38,294 bases of DNA, from assembly GCA_023484645.1 (NCBI GenBank), contig JAMCZZ010000029.1, positions 1 to 38,294 on the forward strand, in the 5' to 3' direction. The translations under genes were made by a program, and so were the position numbers. The notes below the pieces were generated by a model. It worked only from the letters and a program-made list of their open reading frames with translations, did no database searches and was not told the origin of the DNA. The stretch is from Patescibacteria group bacterium (GTDB lineage Bacteria > Patescibacteria > UBA1384 > XYA2-FULL-43-10 > 1-14-0-10-43-13). Of the stretch, positions 1 through 7,587 are shown piece after piece. Within the stretch, counting starts at the first letter, position 1. Each line of letters opens with the position of its first letter.

Positions 1-168
1 CGCTAAGCAGCATCACTATTAAGAGCGTAGAACTTAAATAATTTAAAATTTAAATTTTTTCGCCTAATGGCGACCCTTTGGGTAATTTAAAATGAATATC
101 AAATGATCAATTATTTAAAACATTATAAATTTAGATTTTTAAATTGATTTTAAATTGAAAATTAAAAA
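1..168. other. A+T-rich intergenic segment at the left edge
   Basis: This stretch is very A+T-rich and made of short AAATTT/TTTAAA-type dyads, like the gaps at 28.1 and 30.2 kb. I see no gene here. An upstream gene could end within the first 30 bases, but nothing supports a call. Confidence 0.5.
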
Positions 169-621
169 ATGTCATATCAAAAATATCCAAAAAAACAAAA
201 TAAAACGATTCTTGAAATAGCGCTTATTGGTATTATGAGGGCTTTGTGGTTTTTAATCAAACTTCCTTTTAAAGGTTTGGGCGGCAGAAAAGTCATTTCG
301 ATTGCAGAAAAGAACGAAATAACAGCTAAGAGGCATGAAATTGAAAATCTATTGTCTAACAATAATGAAATTGAACTGAAGCATGCGGTAATGGAAGCTG
401 ATAAACTAGTCGATAGAGCGCTTAAGTTAAAAGGTTTTGAAGGTGATACATTTGCTGATCGTTTAAGAAGCGCAGAGAGGTCAATGGACCGAAACATATA
501 TCAAAATATTTGGCAGGGGCATAAGGTAAGAAATCGAATCGCTCATGAGCCAGGAGCGATTAGCCAGAATGAATTAAGAAATGCTGTGAATGATCTATTG
601 AGATATGTGAGGAATATATGA
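169..621 (+). CDS. Membrane-anchored HEPN-like small protein
   Basis: This is a 150-residue protein of unassigned function. Residues about 15-37 form a hydrophobic segment flanked by basic residues, probably a membrane anchor. The rest is predicted to be helical, and near the C-terminus it carries RNRIAHE, which fits the R-X4-6-H motif of HEPN domains (often RNases in toxin-antitoxin or defence systems). The reading frame ends in TGA, which overlaps the ATG of the next gene by 4 bp (ATGA), so the two are probably translationally coupled. I see no strong Shine-Dalgarno before the ATG at 169. The HEPN assignment rests on one motif and its helical context; no MNT nucleotidyltransferase partner is visible. 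Gene confidence is high, function low. Confidence 0.7.
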   Translation: MSYQKYPKKQNKTILEIALIGIMRALWFLIKLPFKGLGGRKVISIAEKNEITAKRHEIENLLSNNNEIELKHAVMEADKLVDRALKLKGFEGDTFADRLRSAERSMDRNIYQNIWQGHKVRNRIAHEPGAISQNELRNAVNDLLRYVRNI

Positions 622-1007
622 ATATTGAACAATCTATGCGGTCAGAATATTTATCAGATGATGAAATATTGCAACGATTATCAAGGTTTAATAATCTTCA
701 TAAATCAATCGAACTTGGAATCCATTTAGCCTTATCAGATCTTAAAGATTTGGCAACACGAAGAAATCTATCTAAGGAAGAAATTGGCCGATTGAGAAAG
801 TCAGAAGAGTTTTCTAGCAAAATTGTGGAAGAAAGAATCAAAGCCGATCTTACAAAAGAGCAAGTGAGAAAATATGTTGAAATTCTAAATAATTCTTCCA
901 GAACGGCTGAAGATACCGAGTTTCTAAAACAATATCTTCAAAAAGTCGAAAAAGTTTTCGAAGGAATGATAGCAAGCGGTTATACTGAAAAAGAAATATG
1001 CCAATAA
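618..1007 (+). CDS. Hypothetical helical protein coupled to the HEPN-like gene
   Basis: A 129-residue, charged protein that looks almost entirely alpha-helical, with no membrane segment, signal peptide or cysteine cluster. I do not recognise a family. Its ATG lies inside the stop of the upstream HEPN-like gene (4-bp overlap), which suggests co-expression and possibly a physical partnership such as regulator or antitoxin; that is inference. It ends 15 bp before gatB, so all three may be transcribed together. Confidence 0.65.
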   Translation: MNIEQSMRSEYLSDDEILQRLSRFNNLHKSIELGIHLALSDLKDLATRRNLSKEEIGRLRKSEEFSSKIVEERIKADLTKEQVRKYVEILNNSSRTAEDTEFLKQYLQKVEKVFEGMIASGYTEKEICQ

Positions 1008-1022
1008 ATATCTATTAAAAAT

Positions 1023-2423
1023 ATGAATGATTTAAAAACTACAATTGGATTGGAAATACACGTTCAGCTTAAGACAAAAAGCAAGATGTTTTGCCGTTGC
1101 GACAATAATGCGGAAGGTAAGAAACCGAATACAACAGTTTGTCCGATTTGTCTTGGAATGCCGGGGAGCTTGCCGGTAACAAACAAACAAGCAGTTTTGT
1201 GGACGATCAAAACTGGGCTTGCTCTAAATTGTGAAATCCCAAAAATTGCTAAATTTGACCGCAAACATTATTTTTATCCAGATCTTCCTAAGGGTTACCA
1301 GATTAGCCAGTATGACGAACCGTTTTGTGTTGGGGGATATTTAGAAACGGACGGGGCAAAGGTGCGGTTCAATCGAATTCACTTAGAGGAAGATGCTGGT
1401 AAGCTGATCCATGCAGATGGAAAGAGTTTGGTTGATCTTAATCGTGCCGGCACTCCATTGATGGAGATGGTTACAGAACCTGATATCACATCTCCTAAGC
1501 AGGCAGGCGACTTTTTGCGTGAATTACAAAAAATTGTTCGTGATGTTGTTGGAGTATCTGATGCAAATATGGAGAAGGGACATTTGCGCTGTGACGCAAA
1601 TATTTCAGTAACTGACGGCGAGAAAATGTCAGAAATCGTGGAACTAAAAAATATTAATTCATTCCGATTTGTTGAAAAAGCACTTTTGATTGAAGAAGAA
1701 AGATTGAAGGCAGAATATCCCGATTGGCCGGAGAAAAAAGGCAAAGTTACGAGAGGTTACGACAGTAAAAAAAATACTACTTATGCTCAGAGAACAAAAG
1801 AGGAAGCAGCTGATTACAGATATTTTCCAGAACCGGATTTACCTCCAATAGATTCAGCAGAGTTTGATTTAGAAACTCTAAGATCGGAAATTAATAAAAG
1901 CCATGAAGAAAGACTTCGCGAATATATATCAATGGGAATTGCAGAGGGGGATGCCGGCGTTTTAGTGTCTGATGCAGCCAAAGATAAGATATTCACAGCC
2001 ATTTCAAAGGATATTACCAAAGGCAATGAACCTTTATTAGCCAGAATTATAGTCCATAACTATTTTGGATTCAATTTTGAGGAATCTGATAAAGCCAAAG
2101 CTAGGGAGTACGCTTTGGCAATTGATGCTTTAGCCTTAAATAAAATTTCAAAAAATGTTTTCACTATGGTCACAGCTAAAATTCATCAAGAAAACATCTC
2201 TTTTGATGATGCTTTCAGCGATTTCTCAGGTACGGGTGAAAAAATTGATTTAGATAATGTTATTTCAGTAATAATATCTAAGAATCCCAATGAAGTGCTT
2301 TCTTATAAAAACGGCAAAAAGCAGCTATTTGGATTTTTTATGGGACAGGTAATGAAAGAAACTGGTGGGAAGGCTGATCCTGAAGCTGCCGGCAAAATAC
2401 TACGTGATAAATTAGATCAATAA
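1023..2423 (+). CDS. gatB: Asp-tRNA(Asn)/Glu-tRNA(Gln) amidotransferase subunit B
   Basis: GatB is the kinase and tRNA-binding subunit of the GatCAB amidotransferase, which converts misacylated Glu-tRNA(Gln) or Asp-tRNA(Asn) to Gln-tRNA(Gln) or Asn-tRNA(Asn) in the cytoplasm. The 466-residue product has the family length and opens with the diagnostic GLEIHVQL. It has the zinc-site cysteines CRC (about residues 24-26) and CPICLGMPG (about 40-48), the conserved HLEEDAGK segment, and a C-terminal tRNA-binding tail domain. gatA and gatC are not in this window, so the complex is encoded at more than one locus. The ATG at 1023 gives the canonical N-terminus. The upstream small genes end 15 bp away. 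Confidence 0.97.
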   Translation: MNDLKTTIGLEIHVQLKTKSKMFCRCDNNAEGKKPNTTVCPICLGMPGSLPVTNKQAVLWTIKTGLALNCEIPKIAKFDRKHYFYPDLPKGYQISQYDEPFCVGGYLETDGAKVRFNRIHLEEDAGKLIHADGKSLVDLNRAGTPLMEMVTEPDITSPKQAGDFLRELQKIVRDVVGVSDANMEKGHLRCDANISVTDGEKMSEIVELKNINSFRFVEKALLIEEERLKAEYPDWPEKKGKVTRGYDSKKNTTYAQRTKEEAADYRYFPEPDLPPIDSAEFDLETLRSEINKSHEERLREYISMGIAEGDAGVLVSDAAKDKIFTAISKDITKGNEPLLARIIVHNYFGFNFEESDKAKAREYALAIDALALNKISKNVFTMVTAKIHQENISFDDAFSDFSGTGEKIDLDNVISVIISKNPNEVLSYKNGKKQLFGFFMGQVMKETGGKADPEAAGKILRDKLDQ

Positions 2424-2448
2424 GACCCTAGTTGAGTAAGAAATCATA

Positions 2449-2477
2449 TTGCCTGAATAGAGGTTTAGTATTATAAT
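2449..2477 (+). promoter_or_regulatory. Sigma-70-type promoter for the envelope module
   Basis: TTGCCT (2449-2454) and TATAAT (2472-2477) are separated by 17 bp, a near-consensus promoter about 30 bp upstream of the next ATG. Just downstream lies a small dyad TAATTAG...CTAATTA, then a strong Shine-Dalgarno AAAGGAGG. Confidence 0.75.
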
Positions 2478-2507
2478 TAGAACTACTAATTACATAAAGG
2501 AGGAAAA

Positions 2508-2777
2508 ATGATTGTTGACATTCTTATTCAAGTTTTGTTGGTGGTTGCTATTTTAGCGCTCGTTCTCCTTATGGTAGTTTTATGGAAAACAAATACGTTG
2601 CTAGATGATTTTAAAGAGACAAGTAAAATTGCGAAGAAAAGGATAAAACAACTTGATACTTCTCTTGACGGATTAGAGAAAACAATTGATAATGCTTCAA
2701 GTATGATAAAGGGTTTTATTTCTTCGCTTGAAACCGGTCAAAAGGTTAAAGATAAAATAAAAAGTTTTTGGGATTGA
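2508..2777 (+). CDS. DUF948-like single-pass membrane protein
   Basis: An 89-residue protein with one hydrophobic helix at residues about 4-26, then a soluble amphipathic helical region. This is the layout of small DUF948-type proteins, often encoded next to YtxH proteins in Gram-positive bacteria; the family call rests on architecture and context. A strong Shine-Dalgarno (AAAGGAGG) precedes the ATG and a good promoter lies immediately upstream. The gene ends in TGA and is followed 27 bp later by the YtxH-like gene and then htrA. Probable role: membrane or envelope stress, by inference from the neighbours. Confidence 0.75.
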   Translation: MIVDILIQVLLVVAILALVLLMVVLWKTNTLLDDFKETSKIAKKRIKQLDTSLDGLEKTIDNASSMIKGFISSLETGQKVKDKIKSFWD

Positions 2778-2804
2778 GAGCTTACTATAAGAAAGGATTA
2801 GATT

Positions 2805-3044
2805 ATGTCAAACAAATCGGATGGTTCTTCAAACGGTAAATTTGTAATTGGCGCTGCTCTTGGTGCTTTGGCCGGCATAGCAGCGGGGATATTATTTGCG
2901 CCCAGAAGTGGGAAAGAAACTAGAAAAATGGTAGGCGACAAAGCGAAAGAATATAAAAAAGAAGGTACGAAATTTGTTGCTAAAGAGGCCGATGCTGCTA
3001 AAAGTGCAGTTAAAGATACAATCGAAAAGATATCAAATAAATAA
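2805..3044 (+). CDS. YtxH-like general stress protein
   Basis: A 79-residue protein with a Gly/Ala-rich hydrophobic segment (residues about 13-33) ending in LFAPRSGKETR, the hallmark of YtxH/GvpP-type stress proteins. A lysine- and alanine-rich amphipathic helix follows. The hydrophobic part is probably membrane-inserted and the tail cytoplasmic. It lies in one operon with the DUF948-like gene upstream and htrA 16 bp downstream; a Shine-Dalgarno (AAAGGA) precedes the ATG. Biochemical function in this family is poorly known. Confidence 0.85.
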   Translation: MSNKSDGSSNGKFVIGAALGALAGIAAGILFAPRSGKETRKMVGDKAKEYKKEGTKFVAKEADAAKSAVKDTIEKISNK

Positions 3045-3060
3045 CAGGCGAGGTTAAGAT

Positions 3061-4272
3061 ATGCAAAAGTTGGAATATGAAGATTTAGAAGAAGGGGACA
3101 TTAGAAAAAGGAAAAATCAATTCAAAAAAGGCCGATGGGCTTTATTCATTGCAATAATTATTATTGCATTTATTGTTGGAGTAGTTGGTGGAATCGGAGG
3201 CATTTTAATGCTGTCTGCCAATCAGGGAAGCATTGCAAAAAAGCTCGGGATAAATTTTTCTGAACTTTCTATCCCAACCATAAGGACGGAAAAACTTGTC
3301 TTAGAGGAATCAAATGCTGTTGTCGATGCTTCGGCCAAAGTCTCTTCAGCGGTAGTTTCAATTCAGGCAAAATCAACCACTCAAGATCAATTTGGCCAGG
3401 TATACCAAACAGGAGGGGCAGGTACTGGATTTATTATTACAAACGATGGCCTAGTTATAACAAATAAACATGTTGTAACTGATGCAAACGCGCAATATAC
3501 GGTTATCACTGACGATGGAAAAACGTATGACGGTGTAGTAAAATCCGTTGATCCATTTCAAGATATCGCCGTTATTAAAATAGACGCCAAGAATTTGCCC
3601 GTTGTTGAACTCGGAGATTCTGACCAACTTAAAGTGGGGCAATGGGTGGTAGCAGTTGGAAATGCATTGGGAAAATTTGAAAACACAGTGACGGTAGGTG
3701 TTATTTCTGCAAGAAACAGAAAGATAGAAGCCACGGATAATAACGGCAATAATGCAGAATCTTTGGATGATATTATCCAAACTGATGCAGCTATTAATCC
3801 GGGTAATTCCGGCGGGCCGCTAGTTAATATGAAGGGCCAGGTGGTTGGGATTAACACAGCGGTTGCTGCTGATGCACAAGGGATAGGTTTTGCAATTCCG
3901 ATTAATCAAGCTAAGTCTGCGATTGAAAGTATAAAAAAGACCGGTAGAATTGTTCGTCCTTATCTAGGCGTTAGATATCTGCCAATAACAAAAGAACTTG
4001 CTGCAGCCAATAAGTATCCGGTTGATTATGGCGCATTGGTGGTAAAGGGCAGCGGAATTGGCCAAGTTGCTGTTGTTCCTGGTTCTCCGGCAGATAAGGC
4101 AGGAATTCAAGAAAATGACATAATTTTAGAAGTAAACGGCGAAAAGATAGATCAGAACAATGGCTTAATAAAACTTATTCAACAATACGAAGTCGGAAAA
4201 ACGGTCGAGCTAAAAGTTCTATCCAAAGGTCAAGAAAAGACGGTGAAGGTTGCGTTGGAAGAGGGGAAATAG
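3061..4272 (+). CDS. htrA: HtrA/DegP-family membrane-anchored serine protease
   Basis: Extracytoplasmic quality-control protease of 403 residues. A charged N-terminus is followed by one membrane helix (about residues 27-51), so the catalytic part should face outside. The trypsin-like domain carries the full triad: His137 in NKHVV, Asp168 in FQDIAVIKI and Ser250 in the conserved NPGNSGGPL. A single PDZ domain follows (about 300-400) and contains the GSPADKAGI substrate-binding signature. It is the third gene of the DUF948-YtxH operon, which fits a stress-response role. A perfect 20-bp palindrome and an intrinsic terminator follow the stop. The symbol is used for the family; DegP and DegQ cannot be separated here. 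Confidence 0.95.
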   Translation: MQKLEYEDLEEGDIRKRKNQFKKGRWALFIAIIIIAFIVGVVGGIGGILMLSANQGSIAKKLGINFSELSIPTIRTEKLVLEESNAVVDASAKVSSAVVSIQAKSTTQDQFGQVYQTGGAGTGFIITNDGLVITNKHVVTDANAQYTVITDDGKTYDGVVKSVDPFQDIAVIKIDAKNLPVVELGDSDQLKVGQWVVAVGNALGKFENTVTVGVISARNRKIEATDNNGNNAESLDDIIQTDAAINPGNSGGPLVNMKGQVVGINTAVAADAQGIGFAIPINQAKSAIESIKKTGRIVRPYLGVRYLPITKELAAANKYPVDYGALVVKGSGIGQVAVVPGSPADKAGIQENDIILEVNGEKIDQNNGLIKLIQQYEVGKTVELKVLSKGQEKTVKVALEEGK

Positions 4273-4290
4273 ATAGCTATACGAATAGCG

Positions 4291-4310
4291 CCTGCCTGCC
4301 GGCAGGCAGG
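4291..4310. repeat. Perfect 20-bp palindrome
   Basis: CCTGCCTGCCGGCAGGCAGG is its own reverse complement and lies between the htrA stop and its terminator. It is far more G+C-rich than the surroundings and looks like a dispersed palindromic repeat rather than part of either gene. Confidence 0.8.
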
Positions 4311-4337
4311 AATATAACTAATATTACGAATCTTAAT

Positions 4338-4374
4338 AAAAAATAACCGCCCCACATATAGGCGGTTATTTTTT
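4338..4374 (+). terminator. Intrinsic terminator after htrA
   Basis: A 14-bp perfect stem (AAAAAATAACCGCC / GGCGGTTATTTTTT) with a 9-nt loop ends in a T run. The A/T-rich flanks make it work in both directions. Confidence 0.92.
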
Positions 4375-4405
4375 AAACTTTGAACGTAATATTTGCTATC
4401 GATGA

Positions 4406-4411
4406 TATAAT
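4406..4411 (+). promoter_or_regulatory. Extended -10 promoter element of the orphan 309-aa gene
   Basis: TATAAT preceded by TGA, i.e. a TGn extended -10. No -35 hexamer sits at ideal spacing; TTGAAC at 4380 is 20 bp away. The gene starts 40 bp downstream. Confidence 0.5.
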
Positions 4412-4451
4412 TTGCTAGCTTGTGATTGTCTGATGAAGGAGGTGAGATACA

Positions 4452-5381
4452 ATGGCAAGTCAGACTTTTTCTGCACATTCTGCAACAGCAGCTCTTATGA
4501 AAGCTGATGAGGTTGTGGGTAAGGTCATACTTTGGAAACCGAAAAACGAGGAGCAGGAAAGATTCCTCAAAGAATTTTTTCCTGCTTGTCGCTCAGACGT
4601 GCCCAAGGTGGTCGAGATTACTAGCACTGCCAGTTGGAGTCCCAAAAGGGCCGATGATATGGCTAAAGCAATAGGCGCAAAGCGCAAGCTGAAGAAACTT
4701 GATGAGAGCGACCTATTGTTTGTGCCTATGTATGTGGCTGGCAAGCTGGATGTTCTAGTAAAATGGAGCGAAGGAGGAAATCCTGAAGCTGTCGACATGA
4801 CAAGAGAGCGGGATAAATTCTGCTATCCCGGGGTATCAATCGAAGATGGAGGGGTTTCTTTTTATCAGTCCGAAGGGCATCCTCACGCTATTGCCTGCCT
4901 TAGCACGGAATCTCCGTATTCAGTTTATCTGACGCAGGCAACAGAGGAACTCGCTGGCCTTGATTTATTCGGGCATATAGTATTGCTTCACCATAACCTT
5001 AGGATTCATTGGGGTTACTCTGGAGTGAAGTTCCCGATGGTCGACTTTACAGACCAACCGGACATCAGCTGGTTCGCAGGCATGAATGCTCCTATAGGGG
5101 AACATGAAAGGCTTCCGACTACCGACAACTGGGTCTCGATTATGGAGGCTCTTCAAGACAACATCTTGCGAATGGATGAGGTCGGCGCAAGAGTAGTTAG
5201 TGTCACTAGGATGGGAATGGGGCTGATTGGCTCTTTTGCACAGCCTATGCCTCCGCCTCCACTAATCATCGAGGAGGCATTCTACTTTTGGTTGGTGCGA
5301 AATGATTGCCAGCTTCCGCTCTTTGCCGCTTATGTCGAAGAAGAAAAATGGAAAAAGCCAAAGAGCCTGACTGACCTTTAG
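4452..5381 (+). CDS. Orphan protein of unknown function, 309 residues
   Basis: I do not recognise this protein. It has no signal peptide or membrane helix and looks soluble and globular. There are several His-rich and aromatic stretches (GHPHAIAC, VLLHHNLRIHWGY, PDISWFAGMN). A near-perfect Shine-Dalgarno (AAGGAGGTGA) precedes the ATG at 4452, with an extended -10 upstream. A G+C-rich hairpin follows the stop, so it is a single-gene unit. Its base composition and codon use (CTG, CGG, GGC and GTC codons) look more G+C-rich than those of gatB or htrA, a judgement by eye. It shares this style with the orphan genes at 8059, 8501, 14553 and 31292. Confidence 0.85.
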   Translation: MASQTFSAHSATAALMKADEVVGKVILWKPKNEEQERFLKEFFPACRSDVPKVVEITSTASWSPKRADDMAKAIGAKRKLKKLDESDLLFVPMYVAGKLDVLVKWSEGGNPEAVDMTRERDKFCYPGVSIEDGGVSFYQSEGHPHAIACLSTESPYSVYLTQATEELAGLDLFGHIVLLHHNLRIHWGYSGVKFPMVDFTDQPDISWFAGMNAPIGEHERLPTTDNWVSIMEALQDNILRMDEVGARVVSVTRMGMGLIGSFAQPMPPPPLIIEEAFYFWLVRNDCQLPLFAAYVEEEKWKKPKSLTDL

Positions 5382-5412
5382 CGCTCAAGAACATTTGGTG
5401 CAACACAAAACA

Positions 5413-5440
5413 TGCTGCTCGGTCTCTTGGCCGAGCAGCA
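5413..5440. terminator. G+C-rich hairpin between convergent genes
   Basis: A 10-bp perfect stem, TGCTGCTCGG / CCGAGCAGCA, with an 8-nt loop. It lies between the stop of the 309-aa orphan and the stop of prmC on the other strand. It lacks a long T run, so it may be a weak or bidirectional terminator. Confidence 0.7.
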
Positions 5441-5447
5441 TTCCAAA

Positions 5448-6443
5448 TTAAACACTAATTTTTATATATCGATCTAATTTTGCCAAGTCTTTCTCTAGCT
5501 TAACTTTAGCATTTGGATACTGTTTTTTGGCGAAGGATAATATTTCCTTTGCATTTCTAGGATCAAGCTCAAGAAGTATCAATCCGTTTGGGGCGATACG
5601 ACTTTGTGCTTGTTCTAGGAAATTTTTTATGATTTCTGCACCGTTATCCTTAGCGAAAATTGCATTTCGTGGTTCGAAAGAAATAGGGTTTAGAACTTTG
5701 TCTTCGACTCTGAGGGACGAGCTCTCAGGCTCAGACTCGAATGAGAGCTTAGGACTTTGGATTTTTGAACGGGGGACATATGGCAAGTTAGCAATAATTA
5801 AGTCAAATTTTTTATTTAACAAACGGTTGGAGAATAGATTGGAAACATAAAATTTCACATAATTATCAACTTTATGGAGTTTTGAATTTTTTTTGGTAAC
5901 CGCTATCGCCTTCTTTGAAATATCACAAGCATAGAAGTTCGTATTAAGTTGTAAGTTGTAAGTTGTAAGTTCTTTTACTAAAGAAATGATAATGCAGCCA
6001 GAACCAGTTCCCATATCAAGAACTTGTATATTGTCATCCTGAGGTGAAACCGAAGGATCTTTCTTGCTGGGCTGAGATTCTTCACCACTAAATTCGGGTT
6101 CAGAATGACGTTTTTTTATAAATTCAATTCCCCTCTCCACCAGCCATTCGGTCTCGGGTCGTGGGATTAGGACATTCTTATTTACTATAAAATCATTTCC
6201 ATAAAATTCTTTATGTCCTAAAATGTAGGCGATTGGCTCCCCTGTTTTTCTTTTCCTAATTAACCTTCTGAATCCTCCGTATTCTTGGTTTGTTAGGAGA
6301 TACTCGGGATGAGAGAACATAAAAACATCATCTTTTGAAATGGATTTTGTGAGGAGTAATTTAGCGTCAATCTCGGCCGATTTTATACCGGCCTTTTTGA
6401 GCTCTAATATAGAACGACGCAAAATATCTAAGGTATTGGTCAT
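5448..6443 (-). CDS. prmC: Release factor glutamine methyltransferase, with repeat-derived insertions
   Basis: PrmC (HemK) methylates the glutamine of the GGQ motif in release factors. The N-terminal helical domain (residues 1-100) ends in the conserved VLIPRPETE. The SAM-binding Rossmann domain has motif I DMGTGSG (143-149) and the catalytic NLPY (219-222; NPPY in most homologues). The 331-residue length exceeds the usual 275-290. The excess lies in residues 112-138, encoded by a palindromic repeat at 6031-6109, in a 7-bp tandem repeat (158-166), and in a palindrome-bearing loop (about 228-250). The ATG at 6443 is preferred over a TTG at 6470, which would overlap prfA. It lies directly downstream of prfA, whose product is its substrate. 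Confidence 0.93.
   Translation of the reverse strand: MTNTLDILRRSILELKKAGIKSAEIDAKLLLTKSISKDDVFMFSHPEYLLTNQEYGGFRRLIRKRKTGEPIAYILGHKEFYGNDFIVNKNVLIPRPETEWLVERGIEFIKKRHSEPEFSGEESQPSKKDPSVSPQDDNIQVLDMGTGSGCIIISLVKELTTYNLQLNTNFYACDISKKAIAVTKKNSKLHKVDNYVKFYVSNLFSNRLLNKKFDLIIANLPYVPRSKIQSPKLSFESEPESSSLRVEDKVLNPISFEPRNAIFAKDNGAEIIKNFLEQAQSRIAPNGLILLELDPRNAKEILSFAKKQYPNAKVKLEKDLAKLDRYIKISV
5720..5749. repeat. Small palindrome inside prmC
   Basis: Arms AGCTCTCA and TGAGAGCT flank a 14-nt loop in frame within prmC. The encoded segment lies between the NLPY motif and the conserved FEPRNA motif, where homologues are shorter. A related CTCTGAGG string lies just outside the left arm. Confidence 0.5.
5946..5971. 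repeat. 7-bp tandem repeat inside prmC
   Basis: The unit AAGTTGT is repeated almost four times. Read on the coding strand it gives the residues TTYNLQLN. The same kind of sequence (CTTGTAACTTGTATCTTG) occurs in the intergenic region at 34.5 kb. Confidence 0.7.
6031..6109. repeat. MITE-like inverted-repeat element inserted in prmC
   Basis: The left end GTCATCCTGAG(G)TGAAAC and following GAAGGATCT, an internal AGATTCTTC, and the right end TTCAGAATGAC match the intergenic element at 25735-25848. The ends are imperfect inverted repeats. Its length keeps the prmC frame open and adds about 27 residues (112-138). No transposase gene is present, so it would be non-autonomous. Confidence 0.8.
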
Positions 6444-6453
6444 GGTATGAAGT

Positions 6454-7518
6454 TTAGGCTTGCTGGGCAAGCTTTAAGGCCTGGTCTTCATTTATAAGAG
6501 CGGTAATCATTGGCTCGATATCCCCGTTCATAACTTTGGGCAGGGAATGCCAAGACTGATTGATTCTATGATCTGTAACGCGGTCTTGAGGGAAATTATA
6601 GGTTCTAATTTTTTCAGATCGATCGCCTGTTCCAATTTGAGATTTTCGGGCGTCCCCTCTTTCTTTGGCCAGTCTTTCCTCTTCGGCAACAAGAAGTCGA
6701 GAACGCAAGATACTTAAAGCCTTAGCCTTGTTCTTAAGCTGGCTTTTTTCATCTTGGCAGCTTACAACTAGCCCGGTTGGCAGATGAGTTATTCTTACGG
6801 CAGAATCCGTAGTGTTGACTGATTGGCCCCCAGGACCAGATGAACGAAAAACATCAATTCGAATCTCTTCGGGCTTAATTTCGATATCTGCCTCCTCGGC
6901 TTCTGGTAGAACAGCAACGGTAATTGTCGAAGTATGAATTCTCCCAGACTTCTCTGTTTCAGGCACTCTTTGCACTCGGTGAACTCCACTTTCATATTTC
7001 ATCTTCGAATAAACTTTGTCACCTTTAATTTCAAAAGCCAAGTATTTAATTCCGCCGATTCCAGATGTTTGAGAGGATAAAATACCGATTTGCCAGCCTT
7101 GCGTTTCGGCGTAGTGTGAGTACATTCTAAAAATTTCAGCTGAAAAAAGTTCCGATTCTTCTCCGCCAGCTGCCGGGCGAATTTCTATAATAACGTTTTT
7201 TTCATCTAATGGATCTTTTGGTAGGAGTCCAATTTCAAGTTCTTTTTCAAGTATATCTCTTTCTTTTTCTAAATCAGATAGTTCTTCTTCTGCAATTTCT
7301 TTTAGTTCTAAGTCTCCGCTTTGCAGGATCTCTTTATTTTCTTTAATATTTTTGAGAATAACAAAAAACCGCTCGATTTTTTTAGCGAATGCTTCTCCTC
7401 CTGCTTTTTCTTTTGCTAATTTTGCATAAAGCGCAGGATCGCCCTGGACCACTGGGTCATTAAGCTTATTTTCGAGTTCTTTGTAATTATCTAAAATTTT
7501 TTGTAATTTTTCGTTCAT
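6454..7518 (-). CDS. prfA: Peptide chain release factor 1
   Basis: RF1 recognises UAA and UAG in the ribosomal A site and triggers peptide release. From the ATG at 7518 the protein has 354 residues, a normal length. It shows the stop-codon tripeptide in PxT form, PET (186-188, in [14 protein letters not shown]), and the catalytic GGQ (230-232, in [17 protein letters not shown]). A TTG at 7548 would extend it by 10 residues, but that start lies inside the terminator after rpmE. prmC follows 10 bp after the stop, so the factor and its modifying enzyme form one operon. Because UGA is also a stop here, an RF2 gene is expected elsewhere. Confidence 0.97.
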   Translation of the reverse strand: MNEKLQKILDNYKELENKLNDPVVQGDPALYAKLAKEKAGGEAFAKKIERFFVILKNIKENKEILQSGDLELKEIAEEELSDLEKERDILEKELEIGLLPKDPLDEKNVIIEIRPAAGGEESELFSAEIFRMYSHYAETQGWQIGILSSQTSGIGGIKYLAFEIKGDKVYSKMKYESGVHRVQRVPETEKSGRIHTSTITVAVLPEAEEADIEIKPEEIRIDVFRSSGPGGQSVNTTDSAVRITHLPTGLVVSCQDEKSQLKNKAKALSILRSRLLVAEEERLAKERGDARKSQIGTGDRSEKIRTYNFPQDRVTDHRINQSWHSLPKVMNGDIEPMITALINEDQALKLAQQA

Positions 7519-7531
7519 TTTATATTGTGTT

Positions 7532-7572
7532 TTAAAAAACCAGCTCAATTATATCAAAATTAGCTGGTTTTT
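7532..7572 (-). terminator. Terminator between rpmE and prfA
   Basis: AAAAACCAGCT and AGCTGGTTTTT form an 11-bp stem with T runs on both strands. It lies downstream of rpmE on the minus strand and just before the prfA start, so prfA-prmC may need its own promoter or readthrough. Confidence 0.8.
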
Positions 7573-7587
7573 AATATTGCTAAACAG

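Noticed and set aside
169..2777. UGA recoded as glycine, as in some CPR lineages
   Set aside because: Several genes end at TGA in the expected place, with the next gene starting right there (for example 618-621), and conserved proteins show no in-frame TGA.
6454..7548. TTG start at 7548 for prfA
   Set aside because: It lies in the terminator hairpin after rpmE and adds unconserved residues; the ATG at 7518 gives the canonical N-terminus.
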